Shown here: piece after piece, positions 1 through 8,338 of the stretch
Layout of the letters: every line of letters starts with the position of its first letter
Position numbering within the stretch: position 1 is the first letter of the stretch
Origin: Catenulispora sp. EB89
Lineage (GTDB): Bacteria > Actinomycetota > Actinomycetes > Streptomycetales > Catenulisporaceae
Direction of reading: 5' to 3'
NCBI RefSeq assembly: GCF_041261445.1
Contig: NZ_JBGCCU010000024.1
Span: 1-64,000, forward strand
DNA: 64,000 nucleotides
Made by a program: the position numbers and the translations under genes
Notes under the pieces: model-generated
Seen by the model: only the letters and a program-made list of their open reading frames with translations
Databases searched by the model: none
What the model was told of the DNA's origin: nothing

Positions 1-215
1 TAGGGGTACTCCGTGGCATCCAACGCCGCGCAAATCCGCTGGATCTCCAGCAGAACATGCGCCTCCTCGTTGTAACACGGCAGAACCACACTGACGTGCG
101 GCGCCACACCGCCTTCGGATTCCGTGCCGGCCACGGCGGCCGCGGGCTCCGCGGGGCGGTCCAGATCGATCAGCGCGTTCGGCGAGTTCAGCGACTTCAA
201 GTCCGCGAGTATCAC
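1..215 (-). CDS. Glycosyltransferase family 2, N-terminal part (runs off the left edge)
   Basis: Only the first 71 codons lie in the window. After a variable head of about 38 residues comes HVSVVLPCYNEE, the hallmark first strand and nucleotide-binding loop of GT-A fold family 2 transferases (dolichyl-phosphate-mannose synthase-like). The GTG start at 215 has a GGGAAGGG Shine-Dalgarno about nine bases upstream. It lies 52 bp downstream of the large YfhO-like membrane protein on the same strand, so the two are probably co-transcribed. A plausible role is making a polyprenyl-phosphate sugar that the membrane protein or a partner then uses outside the cell. Substrate and C-terminal features are not visible. 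Confidence 0.8.
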   Translation of the reverse strand, partial: MILADLKSLNSPNALIDLDRPAEPAAAVAGTESEGGVAPHVSVVLPCYNEEAHVLLEIQRICAALDATEYP

Positions 216-267
216 AGCGTTTACCCTTCCCTATATACGAAAACCCGATTCGAGCTGAAGAAGTGGC

Positions 268-3200
268 TCAGGAATCTGCGTCCCGGGCGGTGCCGTCCTC
301 GGCTGTAAATTCCTCAGCCGTCAAGTCCCCGGCCGCATCAACCCCAGCCGCGTCATCCCCGACCGCAGCGTCGCCGGACCCCGGCCCAGACCCCGGCCCA
401 GACCCCGGCCCAGACCCGGGCCCGCCGCCCCCAACAGCCACTGCCACCCCGAGACGTCGCCGCCGCTCCCACCACCACTCCCCCGCGGGCACCGCCAGCA
501 GCGAGACCCCCACCAGAGCCGAAGCCCATGTGGCCAGCCCCTGCTGCGGCATGCTGTAGCGCACCGTCACCTTGTGCGTGCCGGCCGGCACGTTGACGGC
601 GACCATCCCCTGGTCGGCCTTCACCAGCGCGGCCGGGTGCCCGTCGACCGTGGCCGCCCACCCGACCTGGTCGGCGTCGGCGACCACCAGGTAGCCCGAG
701 CCCTGCGCGCTGACGTCGGCCGTGATGGTGTCCATCCCGTCGTTCACCACCTGCACGGCGGCGGGCTGCCCCGACCCGGCCGGCCCCGGATCCGACAACA
801 CCACCGTGTTCCCCGGCACCGCCCCGGAATTGAGCATCGCGATCCGCTGGTCCGAGGACGCCATCACCGTGCTCTGCGAAGCCCACCGGATGCGCGGCAG
901 TGCGTTCATCCGCTCATATATGACCGTCGACCCGACATACGCCAACCGCAGCCCGTCGTCGGCGTCGGTGATCGTGTCCACCGCCGGCAGCGCGCCGTTG
1001 GCGTCCACCGTCAGCGGCGCTTCGGCGTGCAGCGTGATCGTCGCGGTGAGCGGAGTCCCGGCGGGTACCGAATCGGCGTCCACCGCGATCTGCAGCGACA
1101 TGCCGGACACGGCGGCCGTCAGCCGGTTCCCCTCCGCGACCTGCTTGCCGCTCGCGTCGCGAACCACGACGTCGAGCGTCGTGCCCTTGGTGAAGCCGGC
1201 GATGCCCCCGGACACGTTCCCCTCCGGCACGATCCCGACCCCGCGGACCGGCCCCGTGATCGGGACCGTCACCGGCTGCCCGGGGATGAGCTGCGTCTGC
1301 CCCTTCCGCGGAGCGGAGGTGAACGTGCCGAAGACGTTGTCGGTGGGTCCCGCGACCCAGTACTTCGTTCCCAGCCGGTCGAGCACCGGACTCGTCGCCT
1401 GCTTCAGGTCGTTGGGCAGGAAGTTGACGTATGTCGGATACGGCACGACGTTGTCCGGCATTCCTTCCAGCAGCTCGCCGAAGTTGGCGTTCAGGAAGTT
1501 GTGGCCGTTCACCGTCCGCAGGTCGTAAGCGGTACTGGTGCCAAAGGTCACGGCGTCGTAGGACGACGCGAAACGCTGGCCGCCGAGATTTTCCGCAAGG
1601 AATGTGTGGGTGTCGGTAACCGGATAGAACGTGTCCTTGGCGGACCGCGGATAGTAGTTCTCCATGAACTGCGCGCCCTGAACGGCGATCATCACGATCA
1701 GCGTCGTCGCGGCGCCGAACCGCACGACCGTCGCCTGCGTCCGCCCGACGAACGCGTGTCGCCCCGCGATCCCCAACGCCACGACACAGGCGGCCGCGAT
1801 CACGATGATGATCCCCGCGCCGCGCAGCTGGCTCCAATACCCGTCCAGGGCCTTCGACAGGTCCTGCCCGGAGAGCGCCGCGTCGACGCGCGCCGCGTTC
1901 CGGCCGTGGTACACCAGGGCGGTGCCGCCGGCCACGGCGCCGAGTACGACCGCCACCGGCCAACCCCACCGCAAGACGGTCCGCACATGCCACGCGCCCC
2001 GCGCGCCGCGCTCGGCCCGTGCCGCGCGCGCCCGCAGCAGCAGCTCGAACCCGACCGCCACCAGCACCGCGAGCAGGAAGCCCAGAATGCTCCGAGCCCG
2101 CCCGATGAAGTTCTGCTCGAAGAGCGATCGCAGCACGGGCAGCTTCTGGAACAGCCCCAGCGGCGGACCGCCGATATAGATCAGCTCGATCCACGCGAGC
2201 GCGGCGGCGATGAAGAACACCCAGCCGCCGCGAGGCATCAGGCCCCGCCCCCGACGGGGCATCGCCACCGCCGCGAGCAGGAGCACGACCACCGCGGCAC
2301 CGAGGTACGAGACGGCCTCCACGATGTTGGTGTTCACCAGCAGGAACTGAATGGGGTCCTTGGTGTTGACCGTCCCGAACGAGAACGGAGCCACGGCCGT
2401 CAGCAGGCTCGCCACCGGCAACGTCTGGTTCGGCGTCTGGTTCCGGCCCTGGATCAGCCACGTCCCGAAGAACCTGAGGAACGGCAACAGCTGGAAGACC
2501 GCCAGCCCGAACCCGGCGGCCAGCGAACCGCCCAGGTAAAGCACCGGCCACACCAACCGCCGCAAGTCGTCACGATGCTCGCTGACCAACCGGACAAGCG
2601 CGTAAGCGACCCCGGTCAGCAGCGTGTACCCGGCGACCGAAGGGAACCCGCCCAGTAACAGCGCCGCCACCGGCAGTGCCGCCAACGCCGCGTCCCTGGG
2701 CCGCCGTTCCTGGATGAAGCGCTCGATCACCCAGAACAGCGCGGGGATGAAGGCCGCCACCCGAGTCTGCGGGAACCCCAGCCAGGCCACCATGAACCCG
2801 GTGCCGGCGAAGGTGAGGCCGCCGACCAGCGCGGCCGGCCGCGAGAGCGAGACGCGCCGCAGAAACAGGAAGCCACCGCCGACCGAGCACACGATCTCCA
2901 GCAGCCGCTCGTAGGCCGGCGCGAGCCAGTCCGGCAGCACGTAGAACGGCACGCTCAGCGGTGAGTAGAACGCGTAGTCCGGAATCGCGCCCAGCGCGCT
3001 CCCTGCGGCCCCGTAGGGATTCCACTGGGCCACCTTGCCGTGGTGCAGCTGCTGCGAGAACAGGATCTCGCTGGGCAGCTGCGAGGTGTAGATGTCGTCC
3101 AGGAAGGTGTTCTGCGGCACGGTCCCGGCGTACCCGGCGCTCAGCCACGGGCCCTGGGTGACCATCTCGTCGGTCGGGGCCAGCGTCGAGTCGCCGGCCA

Positions 3201-3420
3201 GCGGCCCGCCGATGCCCCACAGGGCGAACAGCAGCACCCCGAGCACGGCCACCACGGTCAGCGGCCGCGGCCGCCGCTTCCAGATCCGCCCACCCCAGCC
3301 GCGCAACGCCGCGGCCCTCGCCTCGCCCCGCGTCGCCGCAGGTTCCGAGCCCGGTTCGGCAACGCCGACCACGGTCGCGGCGCTGGGCTCGCCGCTGCTG
3401 GACTCACGAATTCCCGTCAT
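268..3420 (-). CDS. YfhO-like polytopic membrane protein, putative glycosyltransferase (1050 aa)
   Basis: A basic cytoplasmic head of about 50 residues leads into a first membrane helix (VVAVLGVLLFALWGIGG). An extracytoplasmic loop follows with a charged APTDE motif, then about a dozen further hydrophobic segments up to about residue 590. A large soluble beta-rich domain of about 350 residues and one last helix complete the protein. This is the architecture of the YfhO family, which is involved in glycosylating lipoteichoic acid or other envelope polymers in Gram-positive bacteria. The C-terminus carries a Gly-Pro-Gly-Ser repeat tail from a 12-bp tandem repeat, then an acidic Ala/Asp stretch. 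No strong ribosome site precedes the ATG at 3420, so the start is less certain than the gene. The sugar donor and acceptor are unknown. Confidence 0.8.
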   Translation of the reverse strand: MTGIRESSSGEPSAATVVGVAEPGSEPAATRGEARAAALRGWGGRIWKRRPRPLTVVAVLGVLLFALWGIGGPLAGDSTLAPTDEMVTQGPWLSAGYAGTVPQNTFLDDIYTSQLPSEILFSQQLHHGKVAQWNPYGAAGSALGAIPDYAFYSPLSVPFYVLPDWLAPAYERLLEIVCSVGGGFLFLRRVSLSRPAALVGGLTFAGTGFMVAWLGFPQTRVAAFIPALFWVIERFIQERRPRDAALAALPVAALLLGGFPSVAGYTLLTGVAYALVRLVSEHRDDLRRLVWPVLYLGGSLAAGFGLAVFQLLPFLRFFGTWLIQGRNQTPNQTLPVASLLTAVAPFSFGTVNTKDPIQFLLVNTNIVEAVSYLGAAVVVLLLAAVAMPRRGRGLMPRGGWVFFIAAALAWIELIYIGGPPLGLFQKLPVLRSLFEQNFIGRARSILGFLLAVLVAVGFELLLRARAARAERGARGAWHVRTVLRWGWPVAVVLGAVAGGTALVYHGRNAARVDAALSGQDLSKALDGYWSQLRGAGIIIVIAAACVVALGIAGRHAFVGRTQATVVRFGAATTLIVMIAVQGAQFMENYYPRSAKDTFYPVTDTHTFLAENLGGQRFASSYDAVTFGTSTAYDLRTVNGHNFLNANFGELLEGMPDNVVPYPTYVNFLPNDLKQATSPVLDRLGTKYWVAGPTDNVFGTFTSAPRKGQTQLIPGQPVTVPITGPVRGVGIVPEGNVSGGIAGFTKGTTLDVVVRDASGKQVAEGNRLTAAVSGMSLQIAVDADSVPAGTPLTATITLHAEAPLTVDANGALPAVDTITDADDGLRLAYVGSTVIYERMNALPRIRWASQSTVMASSDQRIAMLNSGAVPGNTVVLSDPGPAGSGQPAAVQVVNDGMDTITADVSAQGSGYLVVADADQVGWAATVDGHPAALVKADQGMVAVNVPAGTHKVTVRYSMPQQGLATWASALVGVSLLAVPAGEWWWERRRRLGVAVAVGGGGPGSGPGSGPGSGPGSGDAAVGDDAAGVDAAGDLTAEEFTAEDGTARDADS
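377..424. repeat. 12-bp tandem repeat in the YfhO-like gene tail
   Basis: Four tandem copies of a 12-bp unit (GACCCCGGCCCA on the plus strand, the last copy degenerate) encode the GPGS repeats near the C-terminus of the YfhO-like protein. The unit length is a multiple of three, so copy changes keep the reading frame. It may vary in copy number between strains. Confidence 0.85.
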
Positions 3421-3606
3421 ACCGATCCGTTGTGAGAGAGACGCGTCGCTGAACCGGCGACGGCGATGCGAGGGACCGTAGCCAGGGAATCTGAGGAGTA
3501 CTTAAATACATTCCCGGCTTCGGCGCCAGCTCTCCCGTTATCTGTGGCTCGCATTGGGGTCCAATTGCCCGTGGGCTCGCACCGGTAGACCGTCATCGCC
3601 CTCCCG

Positions 3607-5244
3607 TCAAGCCCTGGAGCCGTTCCAAAATGCGCAGTGGTGCTCGGCGGCGAAGTCGGTCCGGGGCACCGGAGCGGGCGTCGCCAAGTTGATCATGGGC
3701 TGCGCTCCGGCCGCTGACATGCGAGGCCACCGGGGACCGGCCGCCGACCGCGGACGGGCGTCTTTGACAAAGCCCGTCCAATATTGCTGCATCTGATCAG
3801 CAAGGAGAACCTGTGCGCCGGACAGAATCCCGGGGAATGGCGCCTTTACATCGAACAAGTAGGACAGTTCGGAAGTGTGAGAGGCCCCTTGCGGAAATCC
3901 CGCCGGAGGAAGGTAACGCTGAGGCGCCTTCTCGTCGCTGAATTGGTAACCATACACACGGGTATGCCGAGCCAGCGCTTCGTCGGCCGTCACGGCATTG
4001 CAGGCGAACACGCCGTCCGTGCCGACCGCGGTGAGGGCGAGTTGCGGGGAGGGGTACGTGGAGACCGGGTACTCCTGCGCGACGGCGATCGCGGTCTGCT
4101 GACTGACGCCGAGCGCCGTGGCGATGTCGGACACGTAGTTCGCCGCGGTGACCGGCGGCAGAACCTTGAGAAACTCGTCCTGGGCGACGAAGAGGCTGAA
4201 CTCGTCCTTGTTCGTTCCCAGGAGCACCTGGACGTGTCCGAAGCTGCCGGCCTGGAGCGCCGCGCCGATGGTGGACGGCAGGACGTCCGGGTCCACGTTC
4301 GGGCGGTAGCCGGCCTGGTTCTGGTCGGCGAGGATCGTGGCGACCGGCAGGCCGCGCAGACACGCCGCGACTCCCCCGGCGGCGTTCGCGCAGCCGGTCT
4401 TCGCGACGAACGCCGCGTCCTTGGCCTCGGCGGCGGACAGCGAGTCCTGTTCCAGTTGGTAGGTGCCGCTTTCGACGATGGCACGGCGGAACAGGCCGCG
4501 TGCCCGCGGCGACACGACCTGCGCCAGGACGCTCAGGCCGCCGGCCGACTCGCCGGCCAGCGTCACGGAGTCGCGGTCGCCGCCGAAGGCCGCGATGTCG
4601 CTCTGGACCCAGCGGAGGGCGAGTTGCTGGTCGAGCAGTCCGTAGTCTCCGGAGCCGGAGCCGGATTCGGACGCTGAGCCCGAGTCCGAAGCCGACCGTG
4701 CCCGGCCCTCAAGCGCCGGGGACGCCAGGAATCCAAGCGCTCCGAGCCGATAGTTCAGCGTCACCACCACGATCCCGTGCGCCACCAGCGGCGCGGGATC
4801 GAAGTCGTCGCTCTCGCCGTAGTCGAAGGCGCCGCCGTGGATCCACACCATGGTCGGCAGCCGCGAGCCGGGACGCGTGCCGCGCGGGGCGTAGACGTTC
4901 AGATGGAGGCAGTCTTCTGACGTACTCGCGCTGCCGTAGGGCGAGGCGGGCTGAGGGCAGTTCGCCCCGAACCGCGTCGCGTCCAGCACGCCGGTCCACG
5001 GCCGCTTCGGGATCGGCCGCTGCCAGCGCTCGGCACCGGTCGGGGGTTCGGCGTAGGGGATGCCGAGGTATTCGTCCATCGTCGGGGTGGTCGTGCCCCG
5101 CACCGCCCCGGCGCTGGTGTGGACGACGCCGGGATCAGCGGCCCCCGCCGCCATCGCCGCGCCGCCGACGGACAGGACGAGCGCGAAGCTCAGACCCGCG
5201 CCGACGAACAACCGCAAGCGGCGTGTTCGCACAGAGTCCGGCAT
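3607..5244 (-). CDS. Secreted type B carboxylesterase (545 aa)
   Basis: An alpha/beta-hydrolase of the carboxylesterase type B / para-nitrobenzyl esterase family, which hydrolyses carboxylic esters. The N-terminus has an Arg-rich n-region, a hydrophobic core and AMAAGA, a likely signal peptide, so the enzyme probably acts outside the cell. Seen motifs: EDCLHLNVYAP (family signature), the oxyanion-hole WIHGGAF, the nucleophile elbow GESAGG with Ser near residue 233, and GASHTSELSYLF carrying the likely catalytic His. A Ser/Gly/Glu low-complexity insert (around residues 183-198) precedes GDYGLLDQQ. It is probably a surface loop. GGAGG lies seven bases before the ATG. The gene follows another esterase gene on the same strand, 105 bp away. 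The natural substrate cannot be told. Confidence 0.9.
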   Translation of the reverse strand: MPDSVRTRRLRLFVGAGLSFALVLSVGGAAMAAGAADPGVVHTSAGAVRGTTTPTMDEYLGIPYAEPPTGAERWQRPIPKRPWTGVLDATRFGANCPQPASPYGSASTSEDCLHLNVYAPRGTRPGSRLPTMVWIHGGAFDYGESDDFDPAPLVAHGIVVVTLNYRLGALGFLASPALEGRARSASDSGSASESGSGSGDYGLLDQQLALRWVQSDIAAFGGDRDSVTLAGESAGGLSVLAQVVSPRARGLFRRAIVESGTYQLEQDSLSAAEAKDAAFVAKTGCANAAGGVAACLRGLPVATILADQNQAGYRPNVDPDVLPSTIGAALQAGSFGHVQVLLGTNKDEFSLFVAQDEFLKVLPPVTAANYVSDIATALGVSQQTAIAVAQEYPVSTYPSPQLALTAVGTDGVFACNAVTADEALARHTRVYGYQFSDEKAPQRYLPPAGFPQGASHTSELSYLFDVKAPFPGILSGAQVLLADQMQQYWTGFVKDARPRSAAGPRWPRMSAAGAQPMINLATPAPVPRTDFAAEHHCAFWNGSRA

Positions 5245-5349
5245 GGTGTGCCTCCGTAACTCGGACGCGGACGCGCTGTCGTGAACCAGTCACGTGAGCG
5301 CTTCCACTTCCGCGCGCACAGCACACCAACCGGTACGCCGAACGGGTCG

Positions 5350-6291
5350 CTACCCGACCGCCACCCCGAGGTGCTGCGTGAGGAACAGCGCCGCCCGGTC
5401 AAGGGCCTGACCCGCCTCGTCGAGCGCGAGCGTGCCGTCGAAGGCCTGGAACACGTGCGGCACCCCGGCGGTGATGTCGAGCACCACGTCGACCTCCGCC
5501 TCCGCCGCGCGCGCCGCGAGCCGCACCGCGTCGTCGAGCAGCAGCTCGTTCGTGCCGACCTGGAGCAGCATCGGCGGCAGGCCGGTGAGGTCCGCGTACA
5601 CGGCGGGCGAGAGCAGCGGCTGCGCCGGGTCCTGGCCCGCGAGGTACATCTCGCCGGTGTACGCCATGCCCTCGGGCCGGAAGTAGGGGTCGATGCCCTG
5701 CTTCGTGGTCATCGAGCGTCCGGTGCGGGTGGCGTCGACGCCCGGGGAGAACGCGATGATCGCCGCCGGCAGCGGCAGCCCGGCGTCGCGGGCGGCGAGG
5801 CTGGTCGTCACGGTCAGACCGCCGCCGGCCGAGTCGCCGGCGAAGACGATCGAGGCCGGGTCGGTGCCGGCGTCGAGCAAGGCGCGGTAGGCGGCGAGGC
5901 AGTCCTCGATCGCGGCCGGGAACGGGTGTTCCGGGGCCAGCCGGTAGTCCAGCGAGAGGGCCCGCACGCCGGTGCGCCGGACCAGACCGGCCGTGTTCAC
6001 CAGAGCGGTGTCCGGTGATCCGAGGGCGAACGATCCGCCGTGGAAGTACAGGATGGTCCCCGGCCGCACCTCCCGGGCCGAGCCTGCCGAACCAGCCGAA
6101 CCCACCGGCTCCACAAGGATCGCCGGACGCCCGGCCAGCTCGGTCGGGGTCCGCCGCACATCGGCCGAGACCGGGAACTGCGCCATCATCGCGGCGAATC
6201 CCGCGCGCATCTGCTCGATCGGCAGCGGCACGAAGCCCTGCGGCTCCTTCCGCAGCATCGCGTCCAACTCACGTCGCTGTGCCCTGGTCAT
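5350..6291 (-). CDS. Alpha/beta-hydrolase of the hormone-sensitive-lipase (acetylesterase) family (313 aa)
   Basis: A cytoplasmic esterase. HGGSFALG (residues 84-91) is the HSL-family oxyanion-hole motif and GDSAGG (Ser about 154) is the nucleophile elbow. LDYRLAPEHPFPAAIED is typical of the family. The C-terminal GVPHVFQAF supplies the catalytic His. Length and layout fit the acetyl-hydrolase/esterase group acting on short acyl esters. A Gly-Ser-Ala repeat (residues 64-72) lies in the N-terminal cap region. GGGAGA lies just before the ATG. The gene is transcribed divergently from a MarR regulator 57 bp away, which is its probable repressor, and toward the secreted esterase, with which it may form an operon. 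Confidence 0.9.
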   Translation of the reverse strand: MTRAQRRELDAMLRKEPQGFVPLPIEQMRAGFAAMMAQFPVSADVRRTPTELAGRPAILVEPVGSAGSAGSAREVRPGTILYFHGGSFALGSPDTALVNTAGLVRRTGVRALSLDYRLAPEHPFPAAIEDCLAAYRALLDAGTDPASIVFAGDSAGGGLTVTTSLAARDAGLPLPAAIIAFSPGVDATRTGRSMTTKQGIDPYFRPEGMAYTGEMYLAGQDPAQPLLSPAVYADLTGLPPMLLQVGTNELLLDDAVRLAARAAEAEVDVVLDITAGVPHVFQAFDGTLALDEAGQALDRAALFLTQHLGVAVG

Positions 6292-6322
6292 CCGTGTCTC
6301 CCAAAGAGGTGGTCACCATGTG

Positions 6323-6351
6323 CATGCCAGGGAAGTAGATGCCTCGGCATG
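6323..6351. promoter_or_regulatory. Putative MarR operator in the esterase/marR divergent promoter
   Basis: A perfect ATGCC-TC-GGCAT palindrome (6339-6350) lies inside a wider CATGCC-N17-GGCATG inverted repeat, between the HSL-type esterase gene and the divergent marR. MarR dimers bind such short palindromes and usually control themselves and the divergent neighbour. The site overlaps the proposed marR ATG at 6349. Either repression acts at translation start, or the true start is downstream. Confidence 0.5.
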
Positions 6352-6840
6352 TATGTGAAACTATATGCCGTGGCAACTACTTCGGCAACCGGCGGGCTCG
6401 CGGCCTTCTTCGACGACCTGGTCCGCAGCGAGACCCGGATCTACAACGCGGTCAGCGACCGGCTGCGCGCGGAGCACGGGATCGTCGCCTCGCAGTACGA
6501 GATGCTGCGCTTCCTGCGGGACCACCCCGGATCCCGTGTCGCCGACATCGCCACCGCCTTCGCCATCGGCATCGGCGCGGCCAGCAAGGGCATCGACCGG
6601 CACGAGGCACAGAGCTGGGTCGCCCGGCTGCCGAACCCGGCCGACCGCCGCTCGTCGCTGATCAGCCTCACCGAGCGCGGCGCCGCGCTGGTCGCCGCGG
6701 CCGAGCAGACCTTCCACGGCCACCTGGAGGAGCTGATCACCGGCGCCATCGGCGCCGAGCAGGTCGCCGCGGTCGGGGCGACGCTCGCGGTGCTCCGACA
6801 GGCGCTGGAGGAGGCGCGGGTCGGGACACCCGTCGGGTAG
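6349..6840 (+). CDS. MarR-family transcriptional regulator (163 aa)
   Basis: A winged-helix regulator. The sequence QYEMLRFLRDHPGSRVADIATAF followed by IGAASKGIDRHEAQ is the MarR helix-turn-helix, and NPADRRSSLISLTERG is the conserved wing (DxRxxxxxLT). C-terminal helices form the dimer interface. It likely represses the divergent esterase gene and itself. The ATG at 6349 is in a poor ribosome-site context and sits in the palindrome described above; GTG codons at 6355 and 6370 are in-frame alternatives. The effector is unknown and is perhaps an ester or phenolic compound. Confidence 0.85.
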   Translation: MYVKLYAVATTSATGGLAAFFDDLVRSETRIYNAVSDRLRAEHGIVASQYEMLRFLRDHPGSRVADIATAFAIGIGAASKGIDRHEAQSWVARLPNPADRRSSLISLTERGAALVAAAEQTFHGHLEELITGAIGAEQVAAVGATLAVLRQALEEARVGTPVG

Positions 6841-6858
6841 GTGTCGGAAGACGCTGTC

Positions 6859-7455
6859 TTACCGGGCGATCGAGACGGCGAACGGCGCGAACCCGGCGGA
6901 GCGGATCACGTGCGGCACCAGCAACATCACGGCCTCAGTGGCTCGCGCGGTCTCGATCCCGCCGAGGTCGGTGATCCAGTCCTGATGCCACCCGAGGTCC
7001 CCGAGCAGCCCGCGCACCACCTGCTTGGCCTGCGCGTCCGCGCCGGACAGGAAAGCGGTCGGCGGCTGGGCCAGCGAGCCGGGGGCCGCCATCACCGAGT
7101 ACAGCATCGTGTTCAGCGTCTTGACGACCCGAGTCTCCGGAAGCGCCGCCTGCAACTGCTCGGCGAGGCTTGAGCCCGGGTACAGCAAGTCGGCCGGCAA
7201 GCCGTCCGGCCCGTCGAGCGTGGCGTTGGAGACGTCGACGATGATCTTCCCCGCGAGCGGTTCGCGCAGCGCCGACAGGCGCTCCAGCGTGCTGTCGCCC
7301 GGCGTGGCGTTGATGATGATCTGCGCCGTGCGCGCGGCGTCGGCCGCCGAGCCCGGCGTGCGGTCCGCGACAGTCACCTGGTGCCCCGCTCCTATGAGCC
7401 CTGCGGTCAGGACGCTGCCGACACGGCCGTTGCCGAATACTGCGATCGAGGTCAT
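6859..7455 (-). CDS. NADPH-dependent F420 reductase-like oxidoreductase (198 aa)
   Basis: A small Rossmann-fold protein opening with IAVFGNGRVGSVLTAGLIGAGHQV. This GxGxxG dinucleotide-binding fold is typical of the F420:NADP oxidoreductase-like family (reductases that move hydride between NADPH and F420 or a substrate). IIINATPGDS, IIVDVSNATL and VVKTLNTM are family-type strands. It has no extra domain. The ATG has AAGGAAA about eight bases upstream. It lies 12 bp after the inositol-monophosphatase-like gene on the same strand, so the two form an operon that diverges from a LysR gene. The exact substrate is uncertain. Confidence 0.8.
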   Translation of the reverse strand: MTSIAVFGNGRVGSVLTAGLIGAGHQVTVADRTPGSAADAARTAQIIINATPGDSTLERLSALREPLAGKIIVDVSNATLDGPDGLPADLLYPGSSLAEQLQAALPETRVVKTLNTMLYSVMAAPGSLAQPPTAFLSGADAQAKQVVRGLLGDLGWHQDWITDLGGIETARATEAVMLLVPHVIRSAGFAPFAVSIAR

Positions 7456-7467
7456 GAGTCTGTTTCC

Positions 7468-8271
7468 TTACTCGGAGAGCGTGGCGACGGCGGCGGCGTG
7501 GACTCCGGGTGCGGCCGCCAGGAAGCCGGCACTCGCCGGGGTCCACGGCCGGCCCTCGGCGTCGGAGACCCGGCCGCCGGCCTCGGTGACGAGCAGCGCG
7601 CCGGGCAGCAGATCCGCGCGGGCGCCGGCGAACTGCCAGAAGGCGTCGACGCGGCCGGCGGCCACGTCGAGCAGGTGCAGCGTCGCCGGAACCGAGGTGC
7701 GCACCACGAGCGCGGCGCGCAGCATCGCGCCGATCGAGTCGCCGACCCGCCGCACCACCGCCTCGTCCTCGTCCGGGCGGGCCTGGCTGGTGGCGACCAG
7801 GCTCAGGCCGAGGTCGGCGGAGCCGGACACGCGCAGCGGCGCGCCGTCGAGGTGCGCGCCGCCGCCGGCCAGCGCGGTGTAGGTCTGGCCGGTCAGCGGC
7901 AGGTGCACGGCGGTGAGCACGGGCTCGTTGTCCCGCACGAGGGTCGCGGTCACGGCCCAGTCCGGCAGCGCGTGCAGGTGGTTGACGTTGCCCTCGGCCG
8001 GATCGACGACCCACCACTCGCCGTCCGGCAGAGCGCCGCCGGCGAGTTCTTCCTCGACCCAGCGCGCCTCCGGCCGCAGCGCCGACAGGCGCGGCCGCAG
8101 GATCGCCAGCGCCGCGTCGTCGTTGGCGGCGAGCAACCGCATCAGCTCCTCGCGGCTCTGGTAGCTCGCCACGGCGCCGAAGCGCTCGCGGAGCACCGCT
8201 CCCGCGTCGCGAACCGCGAGCGCGGTCTGAGCGAGCACGACTTCGTTCTTCGTTTCCGTCATCTCCGTCAT
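7468..8271 (-). CDS. Inositol-monophosphatase-family protein with an altered metal motif (267 aa)
   Basis: The fold of the Mg-dependent phosphatases of the IMPase/CysQ/FBPase group is recognisable. WVEEEL gives the first acidic ligand. VVDPAEGNVNH matches the DPxDGTxN motif but has Glu for the second Asp and Asn for the Thr/Ser. LDVAAGRVDAFW and ADLLPGALLVTEAGG match the C-terminal WDxAAG...EAGG motif, with Ala-Asp in place of Trp-Asp. The changes are conservative, so a shifted substrate is as likely as loss of activity. Starts at 8262, 8271 and 8295 are possible; none has a good ribosome site. It is the first gene of an operon with the NADPH reductase, opposite a LysR gene. Confidence 0.75.
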   Translation of the reverse strand: MTEMTETKNEVVLAQTALAVRDAGAVLRERFGAVASYQSREELMRLLAANDDAALAILRPRLSALRPEARWVEEELAGGALPDGEWWVVDPAEGNVNHLHALPDWAVTATLVRDNEPVLTAVHLPLTGQTYTALAGGGAHLDGAPLRVSGSADLGLSLVATSQARPDEDEAVVRRVGDSIGAMLRAALVVRTSVPATLHLLDVAAGRVDAFWQFAGARADLLPGALLVTEAGGRVSDAEGRPWTPASAGFLAAAPGVHAAAVATLSE

Positions 8272-8338
8272 GCCTACGACGGTAAGAAGACTCATCGTTA
8301 ACTACAAGTGCATGTCAGGCAGGTCTAGCATTACTCCC

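Noticed and set aside
574-2658. Long plus-strand open frame opposite the YfhO-like gene
   Set aside because: It lies antisense to a clear membrane-protein gene. Its predicted product is Arg/His/Pro-rich without a family motif, which is what GC-rich antisense frames give.
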